A DNA stretch of 64,000 nucleotides from the NCBI GenBank assembly GCA_016490735.1, contig JAEMWC010001536.1, forward strand, positions 67,501-131,500. Direction: 5' to 3'. The position numbers and the translations under genes are program-made. The notes under the pieces are model-generated. The model was not told the DNA's origin. It was given only the letters and a program-made list of their open reading frames with translations, and did not search any database. This stretch comes from Pachyseris speciosa (lineage: Eukaryota > Cnidaria > Anthozoa > Scleractinia > Pachyseridae). This document shows, piece by piece, positions 34,777 to 45,777 of the stretch; within the stretch, counting starts at the first letter, position 1, and every line of letters begins with the position of its first letter.

Positions 34777-34911
34777 TTACAGGAACTGTTGCATAATATC
34801 TTCATAAAACGTCTCGAGGTTTCCATTCTTCAAATACCCTTCATACATTTCTTTTAATCTAGAGAATTTGACACCCCCTTCTTGAAGCTGTTGATAAGAC
34901 GTCGACTTCGT
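34777..34911 (-). pseudogene. Small coding-like exon or fragment, minus strand, unrecognised
   Basis: About 43 codons ending at a TAA (34777-34779) read a convincing globular-type sequence (for example KFSRLKEMYEGYLKNG and ETFYEDIMQQFL). It is cut upstream by an in-frame stop, with an AG at about 34907 as possible acceptor. It lies on the same strand as, and between, the recombinase exon and the start-like ORF at 35407-35553, so it may be a terminal exon of a transposon gene. I do not recognise the family. Confidence 0.4.
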
Positions 34912-35406
34912 TTATTTTTTGAATTGCAATCAATGTAATTTCAGTGGGAAGACTAGCGCTGAAAGGCTACCGAGATCCTTCGTGGTTACTCAGTGTTGTT
35001 TCGCAATTCTGTTTCTCATAACCTCCTTTTGTTTTATATTTTTTTCCCCGCAGTCTTGACAAATAGTTTCTTGACCCCTGGCCTATGATATTGGAAAGTA
35101 AAATTTGAGAACTACAACGTGTTCCTAGACTCTCGACTCTAGGGCGGATCGACCGGTTGACGTGGGACGCTACTAACTCTGGTTGAAGCTACTCGTGTGC
35201 TGAAAGCAAAAGTTCTTTTACAAAACTTTCTCGTACAAAGTGTAACATTTCTCCAACATTCTCTTGATTTCTTCCGAATAACTGACAACTAATTTCAATT
35301 AAATAAAATAGCTTGGAGATATACGTCAAAGCTGAAGTTTAGCGCCGGATCGGTTAAACCGAATACATTCGTCCAAAACACAACGTTTTAGCTCAGTAGC
35401 AAGTAA

Positions 35407-35553
35407 TTATGATCCGAAATTAACACGCTTTAGAGTTATATTCTTAAATGTTGCTATAAACGGCTCCTCAATTGCTTCATCCTCTTCTAGAATGTTTAGT
35501 ATCGTTTCAAAATCGTCTTCCCACAGGGAGAGTTCGTCTGCCTCGTCCGCCAT
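35407..35553 (-). CDS. Small acidic ORF with strong start context, probable first exon of a transposon gene
   Basis: A 48-codon frame starts at 35553 in an AAGATGGCG context and reads an acidic N-terminus (MADEADELSLWEDDF, then NILEEDEAIEEPF) before a TAA at 35407-35409. Acidic WEDDF-type leaders are the sort of sequence often seen as first exons of multi-exon transposon proteins, and the same-strand recombinase ORF begins 2.3 kb downstream. No good splice donor is visible in it, so whether it joins the recombinase or the fragment at 34777-34911 is open. Function unknown. Confidence 0.45.
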   Translation of the reverse strand: MADEADELSLWEDDFETILNILEEDEAIEEPFIATFKNITLKRVNFGS

Positions 35554-36642
35554 CTTGTTTCGAGTGTAAAGGGTCGTGATCACGTGACTGGTACGTTCAA
35601 CATCTGTTTTTTGGCCCTTTGAAGTTCGCCGGCTTTCATAACCAGTTTCCTCTACTAATTATGTTTTAAACAATAAACATCTCAATGTCAACTATTAGAA
35701 CTTGTGAACCAGCCGGTAAAAGACACTCACTCTCACAGCATGGATTCTACAGTTCTTGCTGTGGACTGCCAGCTTGTTTTGGTTTTCTAGATCGTCCGCA
35801 TAAGCCAGAAGAGATTTAAATCAGTTTGGTTTACTAAGGTCGATTTTTAGTTCCCAAGAGATCAAACGCATGTTGTCATGTTTAAACGCTATTTCTTTGA
35901 ATACTGTTTCTTTGACCAGAGAGTTTCTAGTGTTAAGCGTCTTTCAATTTACACGTTGTGTGTTTCTTTGACAAATAGAATTGACAGTTGAGGCGAGGTC
36001 AACTCATAAATAAAGATTTTCCTCATTAGTGTATATGTATATGGAAAACAAACTGAAGGGAGCAGATGTTGCAACGCCTGAAGTATGGTTTGACGCTGTA
36101 TTCAAGAAACATGCAGTGGCAAAAGAACGTTGTTTACAAGCTTAGACAATAAATTTTAACTCCATATATTCTACGAGAACGTGTGATTAATCAATATTGG
36201 CTCCTGCCAATGCCGGGATAAGGACTGTAAAGAGCGCGCCACTGCTCACATCTCTGACAAAAACGTTATTTGTTTTAAGATGAAAGTCGCCTTCACTTTT
36301 TGCCTCTGTGCCACAGAATTCTGTCACTTATCACTTTTCCAAAATACACGAGAAACAGTTCAATGAAATACGAACTGAATTTTAAGCTGGGAGAAATTTC
36401 CTACAGAAACTTATAATGACCTGTATTTATCAACGAATGATCTGAGATAATTTCACAAAATTAATAAAAAAATATAACTGAAAATTGCTTATGATCCTTA
36501 ACGTTTGCGCATAGATTAGCTTTGTTAGTGTGCCGCTTTTGAATAATTTAAACTGATTATGTTTTATATGTTGTGGGAATTGTCGACAGACCGGTTACTG
36601 ATTATTTCTTTTGACTACATAGTGATAAGCCCACATAACAAG

Positions 36643-37921
36643 TCAGCATTCCTCCCTATCGAAATTGTCTCTATTCACGTTGTTCTTGCTATAGAATGAA
36701 GTCATCAAATCTTGTTACCTGTTTCATCTGCTGCAGCTGGATTTTTTCCGAAGGTAGGGTTTTGTATAGGCTATTTATCAAACACGTGGCCATAATGACA
36801 AAGCGATTTTGAGGTGACTAAACTGTTTGTTGTGAAAAACATTTGTCGTTTGAAATGGCTGCATTTTGATCATTTCTTATTTGAGAACTGTGAGTGAATA
36901 ACACCGAGTAAGCATTAGGTTTTAATCTAAGGTGGCAACTATCAATTTGTTGAATATAAGATATCGCTTTTACGGCAACTATGTGATATTTCACTAGCCA
37001 TTTAAGGGAAAAGATTCTTCCGAGTGTCGCCGGAGACAAGACGACAAACTGTTTGCCACTGTTCACGTGGCGAAAGGTTCTGCGCTAATAATGAACTTTA
37101 TTTAACCAGGGAACACCGTCAGCAGTCTGTTCTCCCAGGTGCCCCTGACGCTCTGTGTTTGCAGTGTGTTTACATTTTTCAGCCTCCATCCAGACAATTT
37201 ACACTTACATTAAGCCACCCGGTGAGGGTAAAAAGAGGAAGGATGTGACAATATTAATGATGTACCCAGCTGATTATTGTTATTCCGCGGACTTATCATA
37301 TTGCGGGCTTGGAACTCCGTGTTGTAAGCCATGTGTGATACGTTGTTGTTATTAAAGGCGTTTGTTGAGTATTACCCGGTCTTTCAAGCTTAGAGGATCA
37401 CCACAACCCCCTATAGAGATTGTCTCTATTCAGGTTGTTCTTGCTATAAAATATGAAGTCATCAAAACTTCTAACCTGTTTCATATGCTGCATGTGGATT
37501 TTTTTCCGTAGGTAGGGTTTTGTATATGGTATTAATTAAACACCATGCGGGAATGACAAAGCGATTTTGAGGTGACTAAACTGTTTGTTGTGAAAAACAT
37601 TTGTCGTTTGAAATGGCTGCATTTTGATCATTTCTTATTTGAGGACTATGAGTGAATAACACCGAGAAAGCATTAGGTTTTCACCTAAGGTGGCAACTAT
37701 CAATTTGTGGAATATAAGATATCGCTTTCACACAACTATGTGATATTTCACTAGCCATCAGTTAAAAGATTTTTCCGAGTGTCGCCGGAGACAAGACGAC
37801 AAACTGTTTGCGATTGTGCACGTGGCGAAAAGTTATCCGCTCTGTGTTTGTAGTGTATTTACATTTTACAGCCTCCATCCAGACAATTAACACTTAAATT
37901 AAGCCACCCGGTGAGTGTAAA
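36643..37921 (+). repeat. Tandem duplication inside copy II
   Basis: Two units start at about 36643 and 37402 (period about 760 bp). Both include TTTTCCGWAGGTAGGGTTTTG, AATGACAAAGCGATTTTGAG and TTACAGCCTCCATCCAGAC equivalents. The first unit has an extra about 60-bp insertion at 37090-37150. Confidence 0.65.
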
Positions 37922-38695
37922 AGAAGGAATAAATTTGCGGAATCACATGTGGCATGACTTGCGGCATTGCATAATTTTGCACCTGTCATCGGCTTCCCCG
38001 TGGGGCGACCCCCGGGCTAACCAGTTGGATTGTAAAATCAGTCAAGCAAACTTGAGGAGTTTTCTCGGTGAGTCGGGGAATCTTACATTACAAAGTCCCC
38101 TGGGTGAGGTGTCTCACAGCAGAAAATACCCCTGATCCTAAGCTAGTTGCCGAACTCGGTCACAAAAAAATATTGAAAACAAATTGGTCAGAATTTGACC
38201 GATAAATATTTCAGTGTTGAGTACTGCTCTCTGATCGAAACTCTTGTGATTGTGTTACATCCGGATGAAACCGTTGACATTAATTGAAATCTACATCTAC
38301 ATCCATTTGGTCGGTAAAAATCGCTAAGACATCACACCAACCATCTCAAATCAGATAGGGCAGAGTTTTTTGAAAGTCTTTTTTGAGGAAACGAGAATTA
38401 TAAGCAAGCAGGCAGTGAGAATAAGTGAATTGAATCGAAGTGACTACCGGTGTCCTAGCAAATTTGGACCCCCCTTCCCCCATCCCCCTCCAGATTTGGA
38501 CTCCCCGGTAGGCATGAATAGATTGTGCTAGTAAATCCAGCAAAAGTTGCTTGACAATACGCCCAAAGTTGCTCTAAAGTTGCTCAAAAATTTAAAAGTT
38601 GCCACCCAAATTTAGAAAAGTTGCTTACTTTTGAAAGTCATTTTGTTCTAAATTACTACTCAAAACATGACATTGTATGTGTAATTTAACATCAC

Positions 38696-38818
38696 TCAAT
38701 GTTTGCTATAGACATCATAGTGCTGACTACTAAGAGTTGCCCCAGCGGCTATGGTAGCCTCAATAGGGTCAATATCTGTATTATTTGCATTTTCCTCGTT
38801 AGACATTTCAGCTTCTAA
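38696..38818 (-). pseudogene. C-terminal transposase tail fragment in hAT-like element B
   Basis: On the minus strand a frame ends at 38696-38698 after an acidic stretch (SNEENANNTDIDP) and IEATIAAGATLSS. Removing the MITE at 38821-39035 lets the same frame continue upstream as RGITILEAEM, comparable to the SGITLHVF of element A. The MITE therefore inserted into former coding sequence. The parent transposase is not identified. Confidence 0.45.
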
Positions 38819-38820
38819 TA

Positions 38821-39035
38821 GACCTTATTCGCTTGTACATTTTCTTTTCCCAATACAGATCATGTGACCATACTCAAGAGACTTGGTCCTTTGTCTTGCT
38901 CATTAAAAAGAGTGCATGCAGACATATTCATGCTTGCATGCACTCTTTTTAAATGAACCAGACAAAGGATCAAATCTCCTGAGTATCGTCACATGATCTG
39001 TATTGGGAAAACAAAATGCACAAGCGAATAAGGTC
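38821..39035. mobile_element. TA-flanked foldback MITE, copy 1
   Basis: GACCTTATTCGCTTG and CAAGCGAATAAGGTC end the element, flanked by TA (38819-38820, 39036-39037). Arms of about 60 bp include the TTCCCAATACAGATCATGTGA block. A related copy lies at 48091-48290. Confidence 0.75.
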
Positions 39036-40902
39036 TATTGTGATGCCTCGCGGATCGCACTGCGGCAAACACCAAGCGGTTGGGCGGGAAGCTCTATTGT
39101 TGGAGCGAATAACCGCTGGATGTAAGCATCCGTTAGATAGATAGCTGCTGTCCAGTTCGTGGGCGCACGCGTTATTTTATAAATTATTTGTAAGAACGTA
39201 CGACATCCTTAGTTTTGACCATTTTTAATAAAAACCTTTTAATAAAGACCTTTATGCTGATGGTTTGGTCAGTTTTTAACTATTTGTTGACTCAGAAGTT
39301 GCCAAGGAAGGTAAAACTTGCTCTAGGTTGCTCGCAGTACAAAAAGTTGCTGAAAACGCTAAAAGTTGCTCAAAAGTTGCCGAGCACAATCTATTTATGC
39401 CTACTCCCCGGTCCAAATCTGGTAGCGAATATGGACCCCCGGGTGACCATAATTCATATCATAACATACCGGCGCGACCAATGTGAAACCCTAATAAGCT
39501 CTGAAAACCATAACATAAGCTCTACGAGGCTCCGTTACCCGTTACTAAATCTCTAACAATCAACCCCGGAAAAATAAAACTTTATTTAATCCATTTCAAA
39601 AAGGCCAAATGGATATTGCATAGTTTGACATACACCGTGCCCTAAGATGATAACAAGATGGCAAAGCTCGTTTTTACTCGCAGCCGAACGATTCTTTCGT
39701 GAATAACACAAATGCGCTGCAAATATCATTCGCGAACAAACTAATCCTCCTCAAGAGTTTATGAGTGCAATGTTTATACCAAAGCAAGTCCGGTGGAGAG
39801 TAGTGCTTAATTTTAAAATGTTTCTCCTCATGGCGGTCGCCGGCCTGTCAAATCAAGCTCAAGAGAAATTTTTACAAATGAAACCCTGAAGTTATTTTCA
39901 TTTGTAAAATATTTTTATATTAAAGAAAGCCCCGTGGAGAGCAGTGCTCAACACTGAAATATTTCTCGGTCAAATCCTGACCAATTTGTTTTCAACATTT
40001 TGTTATGACCGAGTTCGGCAACTAGCTTGGGATCTGTATTCACTGTGTTGGGCTCTAGAATAATTAACTTCTTTTAGTTGAATTAATTTCTTCGGGTCAT
40101 TTTGCATATATTACATTCCGCATAATTATGCCATGCCGCAAGGCATGCCACATGCCATTCCGCAAACTCATTCTTTAAGCCGTCCATTAAGCCAATCCAT
40201 GCCTCCATTCATCCACTTACATTAAGTGCGTCGTTATTAATACAAAACAAAATTGTAATTGCTTTGTGTCTCGTATTTCTGGAACGTGAACTTCATTTTC
40301 AGTTTCATTAGTAGATGAAAACACTTTGCAAGTGATCGCGCCATGTTTGTGTAATGATGGCGCTATTGGCTATGCAATGTGGTGTTCCGAGTTACACTAC
40401 GAGACTCGTTTGATTTCTGATACATTATTAATCGTTAACAACATAGCGTATACAACAACAGAAGTTGAACTGCGAGAATGGTATAATGATAATGTATTTT
40501 ACATGTTACCAACATTTATTGACGCTTATATAGCAATGGATATTGCAACTGAAAATGTTGTGCAAGTAGAACGGTAATTTCGGTTCCAACCGGTTGGAAC
40601 GGAAGAAATGGAGAAAAAAATACCTTTGAGCTGCGCGCATCATTTGCATTTAGATCGCTTGAACTGGATAAACGCGCCCCTGGTGACTGAGTGGTAAATC
40701 GAGTTTTAGCGCTAGCATTCTCCCTCTCTCCCCATCGCCCTTCCCTTTCTACGCCTTTTAGCATGTAACATTATACACCTCAGGGCCGGGTTGTTAACCC
40801 TAATCCAAGATTAAAAGTTAACCAAGGAGTTTATTTCTCTATCCACGAACGTTGTTCAACGCTGATATTCTGCAAAATTTTAGATTAGAGGACGCCAATC
40901 CT

Positions 40903-41515
40903 GATCAAAGGGCTCTTGGAGCCAGCTCATTCATTGTAATGAACAATTTAAGTAACAGCGCTAAGTAGTTTTTGAGCTTATTAGTTGAATGCCGAACAGC
41001 GATTTGCACATCCATGTCTATCTGAGCTTGGTGATAAAATTCTAAAGTATTTGGTAACAAAAGCAAACAACAAGGCAAAGTGAGCGAAATTATAAACAAG
41101 CTTTATCGAAGTTAATTTTCAATTTACTAAAGGGGAGGGTAAGCGTGCAAAATTACTTCCGACCGCTGCCTCGTTCGGATCCCTCGTTCATTTCCGTATT
41201 TTGTCTACACATTCCATTCCACATTTGATGCCCACTATACTCATTTATTGCGCTATGACGCAATGAATGAGCTAAAAAGCAAAATGCAGCAAAAAAAATT
41301 CATCTTAAAGTTAATCAAAGGGCTCTTTGAGCCAGCTCATTCATTGTAAGGGACAATTTAACTAACAGCGCTAAGGTGAACAAGAAAGTAGTTAGCTTAG
41401 TTGAAAGCCGAACAGCAATTTGCACATCCATGTTTATCTGAGCTTTGTGATAAAATTCTAAAGTATTTGGTAACAAAAGCAAACAGCAAGGCAAAGAGCG
41501 AAATTAAAAACAAGT
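40903..41515 (+). repeat. Tandem pair of about 200-bp repeats
   Basis: 40903-41100 and 41318-41515 match closely (GCCAGCTCATTCATTGTAA, AAATTCTAAAGTATTTGG), 415 bp apart. The second half also matches 12215-12400 in the first region. No gene is present. Confidence 0.65.
41105..41275 (+). repeat. Long direct repeat, left copy
   Basis: Sequence from TTTACTAAAGGGGAGGGTAAG to the GACGCAATGAATGAGCT block matches 45778-45962 in the same orientation, 4.67 kb apart. The pair encloses the Myb-encoding TIR element. Confidence 0.7.
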
Positions 41516-42239
41516 AATTCTCGGGATAAAAATTTCAACTGGTTGTGGTAACTGTTCGCAATTACTGTATACTGTCTGTGATAACGTATAAATGAACCGG
41601 CAGAAGCTGAGAAAGCGACAAGTGAAAGCATGTTTCATGTTTCATCCGAGCCATGGTTGAATTGCGCTGATTTGAACGAAAGTTTAGATTTGCTCGCGGT
41701 AAAGTGATTCTACTGATTTTCCACTCAGTGTTCAACAAATAATGACCTCAACAGACGTTGGTTTTGACTTGCTATCACTACCCTGAAGCAATTATGTGGA
41801 TTAATTATATGTTTATTGTATACGTTTGAATGGACAAGTTTTTCAGCCTTATTTATTCATTATAACCAATTATTTAGCTACTCGATCAGTTGTTGTTTTT
41901 TTAATGTATATAGTACTGTGGTATCCCACACATGTAGCCCTAAGGCTACCTATTTTTTTTTTAGTAAATGCGAGTTCAAGTAATAATAACAGATTCTCTG
42001 TTGAGAAAACTTATCAATTGGAGACTCATTGGAGGTCTCACGCTATGATAAGCATAGAAAGGTCACGTGAAATATTTTCATCGCAGTTTAGAAATCGTAA
42101 AATTCAAAATGGCAGTAAATCTCTCGTTAAAATGCATGAAGAGTTTGCATGGCGTATTGAACCTTGTGTATTATTATAGAATTCTTTAGCACACCACATG
42201 TAGTTAATGTAGTTTATCTAAAAAAATATATTTAAAGAA
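41516..42239. other. Gene-free stretch
   Basis: No supportable gene. The 117-codon frame at 41826-42179 is AT-rich and shows no domain. Confidence 0.5.
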
Positions 42240-42519
42240 TTGTTGGCTTCACACTAGAGCTTGTAAGTATAATCTAAGTGCACTTGGAACCTACTTTGAG
42301 TCTGAAGGGGTAAAATGGACTTACTTGAACTTTACTTAGTAACCAAGGAAACGTTCGTACTTCAAAGAAGCCGAAGTTCGCCGCCAAGTATGATCTACAC
42401 TACACTTGAGAACACACTTGACCAATAGGAAATGGAAGCCAACTGAAAGCGATGTGAAGCGATTCCGATGAACGGACCGATAAACAACTTGCCAGCTGAG
42501 ATCGATCGAAAAATTCAAA

Positions 42520-42563
42520 ATGGATGGCTGGAGTGTGGAAGACTCTATGGAACATTATTTTAT
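42520..42563 (+). CDS. Probable first exon of the Myb/SANT-like transposon gene
   Basis: ATG at 42520 (context AAAATGG) reads MDGWSVEDSMEHYF and runs into a consensus donor GTAAGT at 42564. An acceptor AG at 42640-42641 follows a T-rich stretch. Splicing gives a frame that stays open through a Pro/Gln-rich segment to a TGA near 42751; the long downstream ORF is in another frame, so one indel or a different splice must exist between them. Confidence 0.45.
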
Positions 42564-42682
42564 GTAAGTATAAAAATAGAAAGTAAAGAAAAGTCGTTAC
42601 AAGTGGTTAAACCAATAATCATATTTGAATTTTATTTTTAGAGACAACCTAAACCATCGCTTTTCGTTTCATCCAACACCAA

Positions 42683-43582
42683 ATGCGGTTCTGCAAAACC
42701 AGCCACTCTTTCAACCTGGTCATTTCTTCGCGCCACAACAACTCCGCCAACCGTGAAGTACTGTTTTCCGCACCGACTGTCACAAACAAAATCGCCCAGG
42801 ACTCATCCAAAGAAAAAGGAAGGGAAAAACGGAAAGAAAAACCAAAAGCTGCAGACTGGTCCGTGCATGAGACGAAACAACTTCTTCATGCGTGGGCTCC
42901 TCGTTTTGAAAGACTGAAAAGAGCCTCCAACAAAGTACGCACAGCGATTTGGAACGAGATTTACGAGGACTTCAAGAGCAGCTGTGATGAAAGTGAACGT
43001 ACTTTGCCACAAGTCAAGAAGAGACAGCAAAATCTGGAATACGAATTCAAGCAGCTAAAGGTCAAAGCAAGTAAAACTGGCGAAGAGGGCCTGAATAAAA
43101 TCAAGGAGGGCTTTCCTTATTACAGTATTTTTGACCAAACTATGGGCTACCGTGACAGCGTAGATCCCGCCAAAATGGAAATTGAAAGTTCTTGTCTCAT
43201 ACCAAGTGTATCCGATGCCGTCAGTACTCCACCTGTCATTTTTTCCGGGGCAAAGGAAGGGAAGGAAAGTGCCACAAGTGTCAGCTCGGAAAACGAGGAC
43301 AGACCTTCAACAAGTGCTGGCGTGAAACGTGGCTGCAAAGAAGTGCGTGGTAAGGAATCAAAGAAGCGGAAACGAGGAAGAAGTAACGAGGCTAATGGCA
43401 CAGATGACTTGAGTGCATTAAAAGAAATGTGGGAGAAAAGTCTTCAACAAGAAAATGAAAGGTTTGAAAAGTCAATGAAAATGTTCCAAGAGAATCAAAA
43501 GATGCAAATGGACGAGGACGAGGCCAAGCCCAAGCCCTACGGCGATTTCTTTGCCGAAAACCGAGTTGATCAACCAGTCTAG
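42683..43582 (+). CDS. Myb/SANT-like DNA-binding protein of a DNA transposon
   Basis: A 299-codon frame. Residues about 50-150 form a Myb/SANT-type (trihelix/MADF-like) DNA-binding domain: DWSVHETKQLLHAW, then VRTAIWNEIYEDF, with regularly spaced tryptophans, followed by a basic helix and the FPYYSIFDQTMGYRD closing segment common in such proteins. A Ser/Thr-rich acidic linker, a short KKRKRGR nuclear-localisation-like patch (about 230-240) and a C-terminal Lys/Glu/Met-rich coiled coil follow. In Harbinger elements such a protein binds the termini and carries the transposase to the nucleus. The ATG at 42683 may not be the true start, because a spliced upstream exon at 42520 is likely. No stops interrupt it. 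Confidence 0.75.
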   Translation: MRFCKTSHSFNLVISSRHNNSANREVLFSAPTVTNKIAQDSSKEKGREKRKEKPKAADWSVHETKQLLHAWAPRFERLKRASNKVRTAIWNEIYEDFKSSCDESERTLPQVKKRQQNLEYEFKQLKVKASKTGEEGLNKIKEGFPYYSIFDQTMGYRDSVDPAKMEIESSCLIPSVSDAVSTPPVIFSGAKEGKESATSVSSENEDRPSTSAGVKRGCKEVRGKESKKRKRGRSNEANGTDDLSALKEMWEKSLQQENERFEKSMKMFQENQKMQMDEDEAKPKPYGDFFAENRVDQPV

Positions 43583-45169
43583 AGAAATACAGAAATAGAT
43601 GTCGCTTGTTCCTTTGTGTTGCTGCGACGTACTCGTTAACAACGAAGTACCTATGCATTTCTTGTAACATTAGAACTCTTTGAGTTAAAAGTAACGACAA
43701 AATAAATAGGAAACTACAAAAACATGTCCAAAAATCCATTTCGCGCACGCGCAGAAGAGAGAAAGACTTAGAAAATAACAACTCAGGAGAGAAGCAGAAT
43801 TTTACAGACGAACGTATGAACTTACAAATCTAAAGCAAAAGTTTATGAACTACGACAACAGCTTTCATAAGGTTTCGATGGAATATTGTAGACAAACTAT
43901 TTACATTAAAAGCTTGGGATAAACGGTGTTCTATCTTTAAAATTCGGGCTTCCCAAGGTAAAATGAAAACGGAGAATAACATACCTTCAACCGCCATACT
44001 TTCCCTTGTAAACTGGCGTAAGTCGAACGAAACGGTTGCGTTACTTTGAGGTTTTGCAGCTATCACGACACAAATGTTCGATAGGTTTCGATAGATACTT
44101 CAAGAACATATGTTCTAAGTTTTATCCACAACGTTTCGATTCGTGATCCATGAATTTCTTTCCTTCCCTTGCGTTTTGAAGTAAGGCATTTAAGCCATTT
44201 TCTGCAACCCAGTTGAGCCCCACTTCCACTGCGCGAACATTTAAAGCGCCATCAAAACATAACGATCAAGGAAAACTTTAAACTCTTTGTCCGCCATTTT
44301 GCTCTATGGTTGGGAATAGACTGGGTCTAGCTGTCTTTTAATAGCCTTATCTTGATTGGTCAATAATAATCTTTTTTAGTACAATTTTTTTAATTGGTGT
44401 TTCATAGAAGTCCCGGGAAATCTGATTTTGTTTGCGCGAAAAGTGGTTGCTTTGTTGTTTCATTCATCAGTTAATGAATGGAGTAGTATCGTTTTACTAT
44501 TAGTCTTATTAAAAATTTTACACCGCTAGTTAGGCCAAGATATCAAGTTAAAAAGATAACTTTTCAAGCAAACATCAACAAAACAATTTTAAAACATGTC
44601 GTCTCATTGAATTTGCATGGTTGCCTTTGTTTTTATATGCCTTGTTTTATAAGCCGCTCAGAAAGATGAAAATAAATGGCCGGATATTCTGAAGTTGCTC
44701 CTTTCCTAAGTCTCAATCTAACCTGAGCCGCCAAGCGACAAAAGCGAGCCGCCAAGCGAGAGAAAACAGATGAAACTTAAGCTTATTTATTTGTTTACCT
44801 CCGTTCCTTTTCGTTTTGAAATAAGCCGCTCAACCTCATAAACATCCTTTCTCTTTTTCGGCCGGTAGTTCTTGTAAATATAAGGAAGAAGATCAACGCT
44901 TGACGAACTGTTTAATTTTTTGCAATCCATACTTTTTCACACAAAACAATCCAAAGCCATATACAATCAAAGTACAATCGAAGCATGTGGTATGTCGTCT
45001 CTTGAGCCTGCGCCTCGGTCAGCGGTGCCGCGTGCAAAAACTGAAATGAATTTCTGGCCATGAACTATTTTCCGTTGCAAAGGCCTCATGGTTACAGTTC
45101 CGAGCAATCGCATTTGTGACATGCATGACTGATTTTACCGCAAAAGATGATTGACAGCTTGCGCTTCAA
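43583..45169. other. Transposon interior without transposase
   Basis: About 1.6 kb with no recognisable DDE transposase on either strand. A 14-bp tandem GAGCCGCCAAGCGA pair lies at about 44724-44760. Otherwise nothing notable. Confidence 0.5.
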
Positions 45170-45777
45170 GTAATATACTTTGTCATCAGGTGTGAAGCCA
45201 AGTTTTCTAAAGTGCGACTTGAAATTTTCAAGTACACTTGAGTCGAGTTCTTACTTGAAACTAACTTAGGTTCTAGTGTGAAGCCAACAAGTGGCAACTT
45301 TTTGATGAACAGGTCAAGTTTCGTTATTTGCATATCAAGATGCTGGTAAAGTATAATGTTGCGGACTGCTCGCAAATTTACACAAATTTTTACTGAAAAT
45401 GCGTACAATAATATAGCAACGTTTACAAGCGTATTCAAAGTTCAACTTTGTGAGAGGTTCAGCCATACATTGTACCAGTTTTAGTTTCCATATAAATGCA
45501 TATCTTTCTAAATCAAATAATGCTCTAGTTATAACGTTAAAGGATTTTTACGAGATGTCAAAACAATAAGAACAATGAACAATTTCTGTTTCTTGAATCT
45601 TTTTACTTACATTGCTTATAACTCCTCTTTTCAGCTATACTTTGTATTTGTGAAGATTGCGGGTTTTCGATCCACGTTACACACTTTAGAAGTGCCGAAA
45701 TTGCGATTTGATGTTATTTGTTTATTTGTAAGACTGTAGAAACATTTGTATTCTTGCATATGTGTAATTCAGGTTTA

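Larger units (their letters stand above)
38509..39403 (-). mobile_element. Non-autonomous hAT-like element B, 895 bp, 8-bp target duplication
   Basis: CTCCCCGG occurs directly at both sides (38501-38508 and 39404-39411). The TIR reads TAGGCATGAATAGATTGTGC on the left and is mirrored on the right (GCACAATCTATTTATGCCTA, one mismatch). Clusters of AAAGTTGC repeats line both ends, as in element A (TAGGC start and GGCAAC repeats), so A and B are related families. Confidence 0.83.
37931..40172. mobile_element. Foldback element with TTTGCGGAAT arms, carrying nested hAT-like and TA-MITE insertions
   Basis: TTTGCGGAATCACATGTGG near 37931 mirrors CCACATGCCATTCCGCAAA near 40150-40170, and 38145-38245 mirrors 39915-40030 (AAGCTAGTTGCCGAACTCGG and its complement). 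The arms are a few hundred bp and diverged. The centre was a short hairpin (CCAGATTTGGA...TCCAAATCTGG) into which hAT-like element B inserted. Confidence 0.6.
35934..40770 (+). repeat. Dispersed multi-kb repeat, copy II (rearranged)
   Basis: 35934-36790 matches 9085-9940 and 40210-40770 matches 10420-10621 plus 11408-11780. Within it, 36643-37216 recurs in tandem at 37402-37921, which copy I does not show. A large foldback nest (37931-40172) separates its two ends. No protein is recognisable. Confidence 0.7.
42240..45290 (+). mobile_element. TIR DNA transposon encoding a Myb/SANT-like protein (PIF/Harbinger-like?)
   Basis: The termini TTGTTGGCTTCACACTAGA (42240-42258) and TCTAGTGTGAAGCCAACAA (45272-45290) are perfect mirror copies. 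Subterminal ACTTG/CAAGT repeats line both ends, and another GTGTGAAGCCAAG lies inside at 45190-45202. No clear target duplication was found. A Myb-like partner protein is a known companion of Harbinger transposases, but no DDE transposase frame is visible, so the copy is incomplete or non-autonomous. Confidence 0.65.

Noticed and set aside
41826..42179. 117-codon ORF
   Set aside because: AT-rich, hydrophobic, no domain or splice context, no conserved counterpart.
42237..45293. 3-bp target duplication typical of Harbinger
   Set aside because: No matching trinucleotides could be found beside the TIRs, so the superfamily assignment stays tentative.
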